Source of the DNA: Rhabdophis nuchalis
Lineage: Eukaryota; Chordata; Lepidosauria; Squamata; Natricidae
DNA: 64,000 nt
Assembly: GCA_039707465.1 (NCBI GenBank)
Contig: CM077645.1
Coordinates: forward strand, 166,671,503-166,735,502
Direction: 5' to 3'
This document shows, one piece after another, positions 39,706 through 51,700 of the stretch (positions are counted from its first letter, which is position 1; every line of letters starts with the position of its first letter). A program made the translations under genes and the position numbers. The notes beneath the pieces were generated by a model. The model made no database searches. It was not told the DNA's origin and worked only from the letters and a program-made list of their open reading frames with translations.

Positions 39706-42700
39706 CGGACGGCCGCGGCGCTTCACTGAGGGAAAAAAAAGACAGCGCAGCCGCCTTGCGAACGCGGAGGCTTCTTAACATTATATCGGCGTATAACACG
39801 CATACATCATTTGCCCCCTATTTTCAGGGGGGGAAAGTGCGTGTTATACGCCGATAAATACGGTATGTATTATTAAACCAGTCCCACAATAAACCTACTA
39901 AACAACGTTTATATGCTAGTGATACAAACAAGATAGATAAAATGAAGGCATCACACTATCCTTAAAATAATGAAGTAAGATCCTCCTTTTGCTTATGTGA
40001 TACAGTACACCAGTTTTTTTTATTGCTCTTGAATGAAAAATTAGATGTGAACATGTTCTGATTAAACTATAGCATGCTGCATGACACCCTGGTGATTCTT
40101 ACTCAGTTTTACAATATAAAGGTAATCCATGACCGGCAACTATAATGGAACCGATCCATTTCGGTCAAAAATCATGATGGCCATTAAGTGAAGTACCCAT
40201 GTGATTGGTTCACTTACAATCCCCCATCCCTGCTCTTCCAGATTTAAAACTTAGTCTATTACAACAAATTTTTAGAACTTACATCCTGAACTTACATTTC
40301 TGCCATCTGTAGTAATTTTGAATATTCCATCTTCCCTGTCATGATAGTCTGCAATTATATAAATACAATTTTAAGTTTACTATACTATACTATACTATAC
40401 TATACTATACTATACTATACTATACTATACTATTATATTTATTTCTTTATGGTAAACATTATTTTTCATGCACATTTTCTAATCTATGAGACAAAATCTG
40501 CCTAAATTTCTGGTGCATAGATATCTGGTTTGTACATATTAGGGTTTTTATCTCAGCCTCTAAGCTCCCTTTTTAGAGCCCTGTAGCCCGTTTAGTGTAG
40601 AGTCGCTCTAAACTAGAAGGCTATGATACAGCTTGCTCTTTGGCTTCACCACTCCTGTGTTTTTAGAAGCATAAGCTGCAATGTACCAATATTTTGAAAT
40701 AAATGTAATATTTAAAAAAAAATTAAATATTTTAAAATAAATGTAAGCTATTTTTGGGAATAGAACTATATTGCCAGAGTATTACAGTATTTTTACATTA
40801 ACTATAATTATTTGATACAGTTATCAGTTATTGCATAAGTGCTCATCTCAAATTTCTTGCTTAATTAAAAGTAGCCAGTAAGCAGGCAAAATATCCCTCC
40901 CAACATTGTGGTTTTAAAACCTTTTAGGTTTTATTTTTAAACTTTATACATATATCTCAATTTTTCTTACTCAATTTATTTTTATATGTAATGGTGTTTA
41001 AAGCTTGCAAAGACATACTGTCTTTTATTTAAGTATTTTGATCAGATTAACACACATTAAAAAAATTAATAAAAATAAGTTACAAAGTTAACTTACCTTC
41101 TATCTCTGAACAAATATGTCGAGAATCTGTTTTTCTGCTTTTGATTTTGAAAAGATTTGCTGCTGTACCCATAGAAAGTTTATCAGAACTCTTATAGTAC
41201 TCTGATTTAGGATTACATTTATAGTTTTCATTGTTCTTTCATAAGAAGGAAATAAAAGTGTATGTAGAGTTAATAAATATATTTACAGTGTATGTAGAGT
41301 TAATAAATATATTTACAATCTGATGAAATTCATAACTAACAAGTCCCAGCAATATTAAGACTGATTTCCGCTAAAAATGTAACTAAGGTTAATTATCCTG
41401 TACCTCTTGCCTTGTAATTGTGGGCAACTTGAATTGTTCTTCTTGCATGCTGTGATGTCTTTCCTTAATATCATATGGTTCTTCATAACTTGCAATAGGA
41501 GAATGATTTCTTACTTTTTCTTGATAAACAGTTGGAATCTGAAATTTTTCCTGAAGAAGTTAAAAGTTTAATTTTTTAACCAAAATGGCTTTTAAACTCT
41601 GATATTATCTACTTAATGTTAATCACGCTTGCTTATTTTAGTTCCATTTTGCACTAATAACAAATACATTTACTTGATCAAAATTGAAGCCAGTGTAGAA
41701 AATATTTCAATTAAAACCAACAATCAGATATTATTACTTCCTATAATTAAAATATCAAGCTGTACTCTCTGAAGTCAGCCACATTCATTACTATACTTAA
41801 ATTGCTCTATTTGCCCCAAAGGATTTTAAAATATCTTGAAAATAAAGAAAACAAAACTTTTTCTAGAGCAGTGGTTCTCAACCTTCCCAATGCCGCGACC
41901 CTTTAATAGAGTTTCTCATGTTGTGGTGAGCCCCAACTATAAAATTGTGTCTCGGTTCCTAAGACCATCGAAAATATGTGTTTTCCGATGGTCTTAGGCG
42001 AGCCCTGTGAAAGGGTCATTTGACCCCCAAAGGAGTTGTGACCCACAGGTTGAGAACCGCTGTTCTAGAGTAAAGCTTGAACAAGTAAATAGGAAAAAAA
42101 GACAAACACAAACAATAGATTATGTAATGTCCATTGCTTCATTTTGCAATTCTTCAGTAAACCAATCCTCTCCATTCCAATAAATATGTGACCATAACAG
42201 ACTTGAATATTTGTATGCGTGTAAGTATGTATAAACATAAATGTGGAAGCAGATATACCTCCCAAATCCTATACTGCAACAGTAAGAGCAATAAAGTTTT
42301 ATATTCATTAATCAAATTTATATAGTCACACATCTATCGCATCCAAGGAAACTCTTAGACGTATTAGATATCTTCCACTCAAATGCCAATCTTCTTTTTG
42401 AAAAAACCTGTGGAGCTTCAATTGCAAAAGTTCCTGTATAAAGGTAGGTGTCTGGGACCTTTTCAATCTAAATTCAAACTGAGTTAGGGGACAGAAACAA
42501 ATGTTGTTGTTACTGTGAATGACTTTTGTAGGGACCTGGGACCTGTTCTCTCTCTCAGGTACTTATTATGCTACTGACTATAGAATCTTTACAGAGTTGT
42601 TGAAAGGACTAGGAAGGACGAACTGGTTCATAAACAGTGGATATCTTCTTTCCTATTCCAGTGGGACTGTTAATAATGTCTCATATTTCTTATGAGACAT

Positions 42701-45700
42701 GAAGAATTTGGTTTCTCTCCACATTACATTATTTATCATCTAAATGAAGGTGCTGGGAAGGTAAACTGTTGCTTCAAGATGAATTACCAATCACTATTAT
42801 ACTGATCCACTCAGAGCCAAACAGGAGACGTTTTGGAAATCCTTACGTTGTGTTTAGATGCTGTAAAGAACTGGATGGGACAAAGCAAATTGAAGTTGAG
42901 TGCTATCAAATAGTGACTCTTTGCCCAGCATCCATAAGGAGGTGATAGTCAAAAAGTAGATTTAGAGCTGGAGTGGGATTCACCCCGTAGTAACTGAAAA
43001 ATCTTTCATTATTATTTGAGGTAGCTCCTCATTAGATCATCAAAAGCCATAAATAAGCCTTCCCCTTAGGAAACTGGAAGATAAACTGAATTCCAAAGAA
43101 CAAACACAGCATATTTGCTGATATTTCAGTAATCATATCCTATCCTCTTTTACTTAGTTTTGGTAAAAATATGTGTGGAAAATTCTTGCTTCCAAAGGAA
43201 CAACCAAGAACTTGACAAGAGATTCCTTGCTCAAATAAATACACTCATAATCTTCTGAATTCAGGCTCTAAATCAACAAGCAAAATCTGCAGGCTTTGAT
43301 CTAGCTTCAGAATCCCTCTGGCAGTAGCCCCTCAGGTGTTCATTGTTTCAAGGTTGTATTGCTGCAATGCACTCTACCTGTGCTGCCAGTAAAGTACCTG
43401 GAAATACAAAATGTATCCACCTGCATTCCAATGAGTACAGCTAACACTAATTTTGTAGCCACTGCATTTCTGTAGGTTTTCTGTAGATTTCAGAATACAA
43501 TTCATTCAGGCAAGATCCCAAAATCCCTATAACCAATTTCCTTAAAATTGACTTTGACTGATTTATCCTGTTCAACAAGAGATAGAAATAGCAATAGCAC
43601 TTAGACGTATATACACAGTGCTTTACAGTCCTCTCTAAACTGTTTACAAAGTGAAGAGACCCCATAAAACAGCGTGGGTTATTTGGCATCTTTTAGAGCA
43701 AAAACAATACAGGTAGTCCTCGACTTACAACCATAATTGCACTCAAATGTTCTATTGTTAAGTGAGATATTTGTTAAGTAAATCACTGTAGTTGATAAGT
43801 TAGTAACACAGTTGTTAAGTGAATCTGGCTTCCCCATTAAGTTTCCTTGTGGGAAGGTCACAATAGAGGATCACATGATCCTCTACACTGCATCCATCAT
43901 AAATATGAGTCAATTGCCAAGCACCTGAATTTGGATCACATGAGCATGGGGATGCTACAAAAGTTGTAAGTGTGAAAAATGATCGTAAGTCATTTTTTCA
44001 GTGCCATTTTACTTTTGAACGGTTACTAAATGAACTGTTGTAAGTCAAGGACTAGCTGAATAGAGTTCTCCCAAATAGTTTGCTCTACACGTGCCTAGAT
44101 GAGGATATGTTTTTAAACAGAATGCTTAACTTACCATATTTTTCAGACTATAAGATGCACTGGTATATAAGATGCACCAAGATTTCAAAGAGGTAAGTAA
44201 GAAAAAAAAGTGTCTGTCCTCCCCGCCCCCAGGAGCACTCTGCAGGCTTCAGCAGGGCTGGGGGAGGGAGGACAAAATTGTTTGCATTTTTTCCCCATTT
44301 TTTGCAAAAACGGGGGCATTTTCCCCTCTCTCTCCCCGCCCTGCTGAAGCCTGCAGACTGCTCCTGGGACCCTCCTGGGATTTTTCACAAAAATGGGATG
44401 CAGGGGCGAGGCTTCTGGAGACCAAAAATGGCTGTATTCAGTTTATAAGACATACCAAATTTCCACACTCTTGGGGGGGGGGGGGGGGGTTGAGGTACAT
44501 GTTATACTCTGAAAAATACGGTACATGTTTCCATACCTCCAGCAGCTGATTTACATCCTTTTATAAACCTTCATTTTAGCTTCTTTAAACAGCCAACTTT
44601 ATTGCATCGTTTCAATAACTGTCAATTTGAAATGTTCTATATTACAGTGACAGATTTTTCATTTAGGGATACCTGTTCTGGAGGTAATTCCATGCTTTTA
44701 ATATAGTCCCCATGTTCCTCTGCATCTTCAATTTCTGGCAGTACAAGCTGTTCAAAATACGCTTCCAACTGGTCATCACAGAACTCTTCATCTCCAAGAT
44801 CATAATCTAATATGAAAAAGAAAGGTCTGGTATTAAACAAATGTTTCACATCTTCATCAGTTGTTTGTTGTTTTTATTAGATGTTATTTAAAGTTAGCAT
44901 TAAGCTGCATGAAAAAACACAATATATGCAATGATCTGTTTGCTGATATTTATTTATTTATTTATTTTTCATATTTATAACCCGCTCCCATCTCACAACA
45001 AGGGACTCGGGACGGCGAACATAGAATTAAATCAATAAATACAAAATACAAATACATAGATATTAGATGCCTGTGTTGTAACCATTTTTAAAACCCTCGT
45101 TTATAATTGGCGGTGCTGGGGTTACGCAAGGCCGGCTAGTTGAAAGAAGTGAGTCTTAAGACATTTGCGGAAGAGGCGGAGGTCAGGAATGGTGCGGATT
45201 TCAGGGGGCAGGTCGTTCCAAAGGGCCGGCCCTGCCACAGAGAAGGCCCTCCCCCTGGGCGCCGCCAGTCGACATTGCCCGACCGACGGCACCCTGAGGA
45301 GGCCCTCTCTGTGGGAGCGTGTCGGTCCCAGGGATGTATGGGGCAGGAGACGGTCTTGCAGATAGCTAGGTCCCGAGCCATGGAGTGTTTTGAAAATCGT
45401 CGTTAGGACCTTGAAGCGCACCCGAAAGACCACAGGAAGCCAGTGGAGCTCGCGTAGGACAGGTGTTATATGGGAGTGTTTAGGCGCTCCCGTAATTATC
45501 CGTGCGGCCGCGTTCTGGACTAACTGTAGTCTTCGGGTGCACTTCAAGGGAAGCCCCATGTAGAGAGCATTGCAATAGTCAAGTCGAGATGTGACGAGTG
45601 CTTGAGTGACTGTGCGTAAGGCTCCCCGATCCAGTAAGGGACGCAATTGGCGCATCAGGCGTACCTGATGGAATGCCCCCCTGGCCACGGCCGCCACCTG

Positions 45701-48700
45701 GTCTTCCATAGTCAGCCGGGAGTCCAGGAGGACACCTAGATTGCGTGCCTTCTCCACAGGGGCTGGTGTTTCGCCCCCAATGGCCAGAGTTGGAATAATC
45801 TGGCTGAAACAGGGTGCCGGAAGCCACAGCCACTCAGTCTTGGACGGGTTGAGCCTGAGTTTGTTACTACCCATCCAGATCCGTACAGCCTCCAAGCACC
45901 GGGACATAACCTCGACGGCATCATTGGGGTGGTCCGGGGTGGATATGTACAGCTGGGTATCATCAGCGTACAGATGATATCCCACCCCGAAACCACGGAT
46001 GATGTCACCCAGCGGCTTCATATATATGTTGAACAGCAGGGGCGAGAGGACCGACCCCTGAGGGACCCCACATAAGACGGATCTAGAAGTCGACCTCTTC
46101 CCCCCCGTCAACACATATTGTGACCGACCAGAGAGGTAGGACGAGAACCACCGTAGAACGGTGCCTCTCAGCCCCAACCCCCCCAGTCGGCGTAATAGGA
46201 TACCATGGTCGATGGTATCAAAAGCCGCTGAGAGGTCTAATAGGACTAGGATAGAGGAAAATCCTCTATCTCGTGCCCTCCAGAGATCATCGACCAATGC
46301 GACCAATGCCATCTCGGTACTGTGCCCGGGTCGAAGCCGGACTGGCGCGAATCTAGATAGTCAACTTCATCCAAGTGTCGTGGAAACTGTTGGGCCACCA
46401 CACTCTCAACAACCTTCACTAGAAAGTGGAGGTTGGAGACGGGACGATAGTTTTCTAATAATGCCGGATCCAGGGACGGCTTCTTGAGGAGGGGCCTCAC
46501 CACCGCCTCTTTCAAGACGGTAGGTAAGGACCCCTCACTCAGAGATGCGTTGACAATGCCCTGAAGCCAGCCTCGTGTCGTCTCCCAGGATTCCAGTACA
46601 AGCCAGGAGGGACACGGGTCCAGTAAACATGTGGTGGCCCTGAGTCTCTTTGACAGCTTGTCCATATCTTTGATAGTAACAAAGTCAAACTCCTCCCACA
46701 ATGGTGTCTCAAGAGCTGCTTTGGCACTCTCGACAGGGCTATTGACAATGAAGGGTAACTCGCTTCGAATCCGAGTGATTTTCTCCTGCAGATAAATCCC
46801 AAATTCCTCTGCTCTACCCTGTAAAGAGGCTTCCCGCGGCCTCTGTTGGAGGAGGGAGCGGGTTACCTTAAACAGGGCGGCAGGGCGGTTTTCTGCGGAT
46901 GCAATAAGTGTGGCACAATATTCACGTTTGGCCAGCCTTATTGCCACTAAATAAGTCCTAATGTGGTCTCTTATTAGTGTTCGGTTGGATTCAGAGCGAG
47001 ATGATCTCCATCTGCTCTCTAGGCGTCTCCTGTGGCGTTTCATCCCCCTGAGCTCCTCGGTAAACCAAGGGGCCCAGGTATTCGTCGCCGCAAGAGAGGC
47101 CGCAAGGGCGCGACTCGGTCCAAGGCCCCGGCGGCCGCACTTAACCATGCAGCCACTAGGTCCTCAGCCGAGTCGCGGAGCAAGTCCGCAGGAATTGGCC
47201 CAAGCTCCTTCTGGAACCTTAACGGGTCCATCAGGAGCCTGGGGCGGAACCATATAGGGATGTTTGGTTCCGCCTCCTCACAGTGAGGTGTGGTGGTTGG
47301 AAAGTCGAGCCGAAGGAGAGCGTGATCTGTCAATGACAGGGGTGTGATGACTAAATCCCCTACTCCCAGATCACTACTCCACTGACCCGAGACGAAGATG
47401 AGATCCAAAGTGTGTCCGCCCTCATGAGTAGGGCCTAGAACTACCTGAGTCAGGTCCATGGCTGTCATGGAAACTATGAACTCCCGAGCTACACCAGAGG
47501 TCTCACCTGCAGATGGCAGGTTAAAATCCCCCATGACTACAAGTCTGGGGGTTTCAACCGCCACTCCGGCTATAACCTCAAGCAGCGCAGGCAGGGCTGT
47601 TGTTGTATAGCGAGGAGCCAGGTATACAACTAACACGCCCAACTGCCTCCCTAGGCCCCACTTCACAAGGAGAGACTCACACCCGGTCGTCTGAGGGACT
47701 GTGGTCTCCTTTGGCTCAAGACCTTCCCTAACCATGATCGCCACTCCCCCACCCCTCCCTAAGGCCCTGGGCTGATGGAAGGCTCGGTATCCTGGTGGGC
47801 ACATTTCTACGAGGGGATGTCCTCCCTCGTGGCCCAACCAGGTTTCCGTATGATATGATATGATACATCACCATTAGTAGAAGCAGAAGAAATTCCCCAG
47901 ATTTTAACTTTTTATCTCATACCTGCAGAACATTCTTCAAGGCTCTCAAAGCTCAGCAATTTCTCATTTTCTATAAATCTGGAAAAGCCAGCCACAGACT
48001 TGCTGGCTGTTTCACTTGCTATATCATTCTGATCAGGATCTAATGAAGCAAACTGGAAACATTAATTTTAATAAATTACTTGTTTGATAATCTACAGAAC
48101 TCTTAGAAATTAATCTATCAGCAGAAGGTCCCAGATAGTAGAAAAATTACCTGATTTTCATTTTCTTTTTCCAAGGATATATATTCTTTAGTTGTCAAAT
48201 CTGAAAGAAAGAATTTGAATCTAACAAACAGATCCATAAAATAATAAATGACAATGACTTGTATTTTTAGTAATCATTTGTCTTGCATTGCAAGCATATA
48301 ATATAACCAATTTCATTGTAATTTTTACAATGACAATAAAGATTATTATTATAACGTCTTCCTAATAACATCAGACATGAGTATTATTTTCTAATAACAT
48401 ATTTATAATATACATAAATCATTAATAATTCCCCCCAAAAATAATGGATTTTACCTTGTTTGTGAATTAATGTATAATTCTATCCCCTATTTCTTATCCT
48501 CCTTTTCAACCCCCTCCCTTATTACTTTCTTTTGAGCTGATTGCATTTCTGATTATATAAAGATTTTGTCAGTGAATAGTTTTACTATTCAATGAGTAAG
48601 ATAATAAACTACACAAAGACCTCAACCACAATTGAGCCCAGAATTTATGTTGCGAAGTGAAAAATTTGTTGTGAATTTTGTCCCACTTTACGACTTGTCA

Positions 48701-51700
48701 CATTCATTAACTGAATCACTGAAGTTTTAAAATTAGTAACAGTTGTTAAGTGAATCTGACTTCCCCATTAACTTTCCCTGTCAGGTCACAAAAGGTGATC
48801 CCATGACCCCTGGATATTGCAACTATCATAAACGTGAACCAGTTGTCAAGCATCCAAATGTCAAGCATCCGAATGTAAATCATGTGACAGGTAAATCATG
48901 CTACAATGGTCATCAGTGTAAAAAATAGTCATGTCACTTTTTTCAGTACTGTTATAACTTCAAACTATCACTAAGTGAACTGTTACAAGTCGATGACTAC
49001 CTGTATAAGTGTATTTTCAAATTCAATTTTTAAAAGATTTTAAAAAACCCACAGAGAATAAAGTTTCTGGCCATATTGCAAAGTATGGGAGCAGGTAACC
49101 AACAATGAAAAAAGGCCCTTTCTATACCAAGTGAAATAGCTGTCTCTTGAAATTGCAGAAAATATTACTGAATTAGTATTACCACTTTATAAAACCTTAG
49201 TAAGACCACAATTTGAATACTGCATCCAGTTCTGGTCACCACAATATAAAAAAGATGTTGAGACTCTGAAAAGAGTGCAGAGAAGAGCAACAGGAATGAT
49301 TAGGGGGCTAGAGGCTAAAACAAATAAAGAACGGTTACAGGAATTGGGTATGTCTAGTCCAGGGGTCTGCAACCTTAAACACTCAAAGAGCCACTTGGGC
49401 CTGTTTCCCACAGAAAACAAAACACCAGGAGCAACATGGGTGAGCATGGTCAACTCAATGTCACTCACTCCCACTGAGTCACATGACATTCCCCCAGCGA
49501 TACCTACCCAGGTTTTGTGACTGTTTTCTTTTCTATGGGAGATACACACACACACACAACTTCTCTCTCTCTCTCCCTGTCCTTTCTCCCTCTCCCGTCT
49601 CTTTCTCCTTCTCTATCTCCCTCCCCTCATCTTTCTCTCTCTCCTCCATCTCTCTCATTCTTCCTCTCCCATCTTCCTCTCTCTCCCTCTCCCATCTTCC
49701 TCTCTCTCCCTCCCTCATCTCTTTCGCTCTCTATTTTTTCCTATCTCCCTGCCTCCCCCTCTCTCATCTCCCTCCCTCCCTTCCACCTCCCTCTCCTCAT
49801 CTTCCTCTTTCTTCCTCTGTCTCCCTCTGTTCCTCCCTCTCTCTCTCTCTGCTGAGAAATGATAACCAGCTGCAGTGGAGGCTTCCCTTCGGGTGACCCT
49901 CCTCCCCCTATTGCGATTCCCTGGTCGACAGTGGCAGCGCTTGGAGAGTATGCACGCATGGGGGAGAATCCCCCTCAAGCTAGCGCCAGTGCAGTAAAGG
50001 CACACAGAGGGCACCATTAATAGAACACCAAAGGACATGGCTTCTCTCCTACACTAAGGCTCCGGCCATCACCTTGCCGTACAGCATATATTCATTATAC
50101 CAATATTTTTACATATTAGAAAACATCATTTTGAGCAGAACTCCAGTAATTTGGTTTGTTGTGGATTTCTTGATAACACTAAAACTCAACAGATACATCT
50201 GAAACTGCATACCTTCTAAATGTTTTTCATGGAAACTATTCGGATTTTTGTCTAAGCAATCAGTAGCATTTTGGCTTTGTCTTCTCTGCAAACATTTTTG
50301 GGGTGGCTCCAAGATAATTTCAGCAGTATTATCACAGTTTTCCCTGCGGAAATTAGAATTAGGTTTTTAATCATGAATTTAGATTTTAAAAGATCAAAAA
50401 GTATTTTTAGCTAAATATCAATGATTTTTTAAAAATAATGTTTCTTTTTCCATTAGTAGCAAAGTAATTTAGATAATTAGACAAATATTTGAAAAAAGTC
50501 AGGTTTTAAATACATACAAGTATATATCTATTTAAAATATGTAACCAATCAATTGTTCATATCTACTTTCAGAGTTTTAAAAAGTAAATTTAAAGTTTAT
50601 TTATCACAGAATTGTTTTTCAACTGTAAAATCATTTCTCTCTCAATATACCATACAACTGGATAATAAATATACAATTAAAAAGTCACTTTGCTTAGGAA
50701 TTACTGTATAATCTAGGGAAGGCCGAGATACCACATGTGGAACAAAATCAAAAGATTACCTAAGACTTGTCATTACAGAAAAAATAAATTTGGTAACCAT
50801 ACTTTATACTAATGATACTCACAAAATTCTGACTAACTGTCATACATATTAAAATGTTAGAAATATGTATTACAATTAGTTTATTTATTTGAATTAGAAT
50901 ATTTAATAAGAAATTTTAACTACAGGCAGTCCTTGATTTACAACCATTCATTTAGTGACCTTTCAAGGTTATAACAGCACTGAAAAAGTGATCATTTTTC
51001 ACTTATGACCATTGCAGCATCTTCCTGGTCACATGACTAAAATTCAGAAGCTTGGCAACTATCCTGGGGTGATGTGATCACCTTTTGCAACTTTGTGATA
51101 AGAAAAATCAATGAGGAAGTCAGATTCATTTAATAACTGTTACTAACATGACAATTGCAGTGATTCATTTAACAATTGTGGCAAGAAAGGGCATAAAATG
51201 GGACAAACTTCACTGAACAAAATACAAAAAAACAAACACTTATTTAGCAATGAAAATTTTGATTTGTTATAGTCATAAGTCAAGGACTATCTGTAGTTTT
51301 TTGTCAAATTACTTATCAAATGCATTTTGAGAATTATGAATAGTGTTAATTTATTCCTAAAATTCTAATCTATAAACAAACATGGTCCTTTGAGAAACGA
51401 TAGGAAATAATCTATTCTTATTAATTATTCCAGAATTATGGAGTTTTGCATCAAAGAATGTACCGTTGGTTAATATAAATCTTACACAGTATCGTGAAAG
51501 TTAGACATGAGATTTTTTCTTGGATCTGAATCAAGTTCATCACCACAGGAAGATGCTAATGTGGCCAAACATTTCCTTTCAATGTAAGAAGCATGATCAG
51601 AAAGTCTGTATGAAAGAGGAAGGGTAAGAATTAAAACAATTGCAGAGGCGGACGCCTTTCTCAAAAAACATTCCTCAATCCTGGAGGATGAAAATGGGGA

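Noticed and set aside
39102..39857. Overlapping open frames of 95-192 codons on both strands in a CpG-rich block
   Set aside because: Both strands encode the same peptides because the block is a palindrome inside a transposon. There is no homology, and no splice or start context.
40377..40433. Regular short repeats considered as a CRISPR array
   Set aside because: They are uniform pentanucleotides without spacers, in a vertebrate intron.
49483..50038. Ser/Leu-rich and Arg/Glu-rich open frames on opposite strands
   Set aside because: They are translations of a pyrimidine-rich microsatellite.
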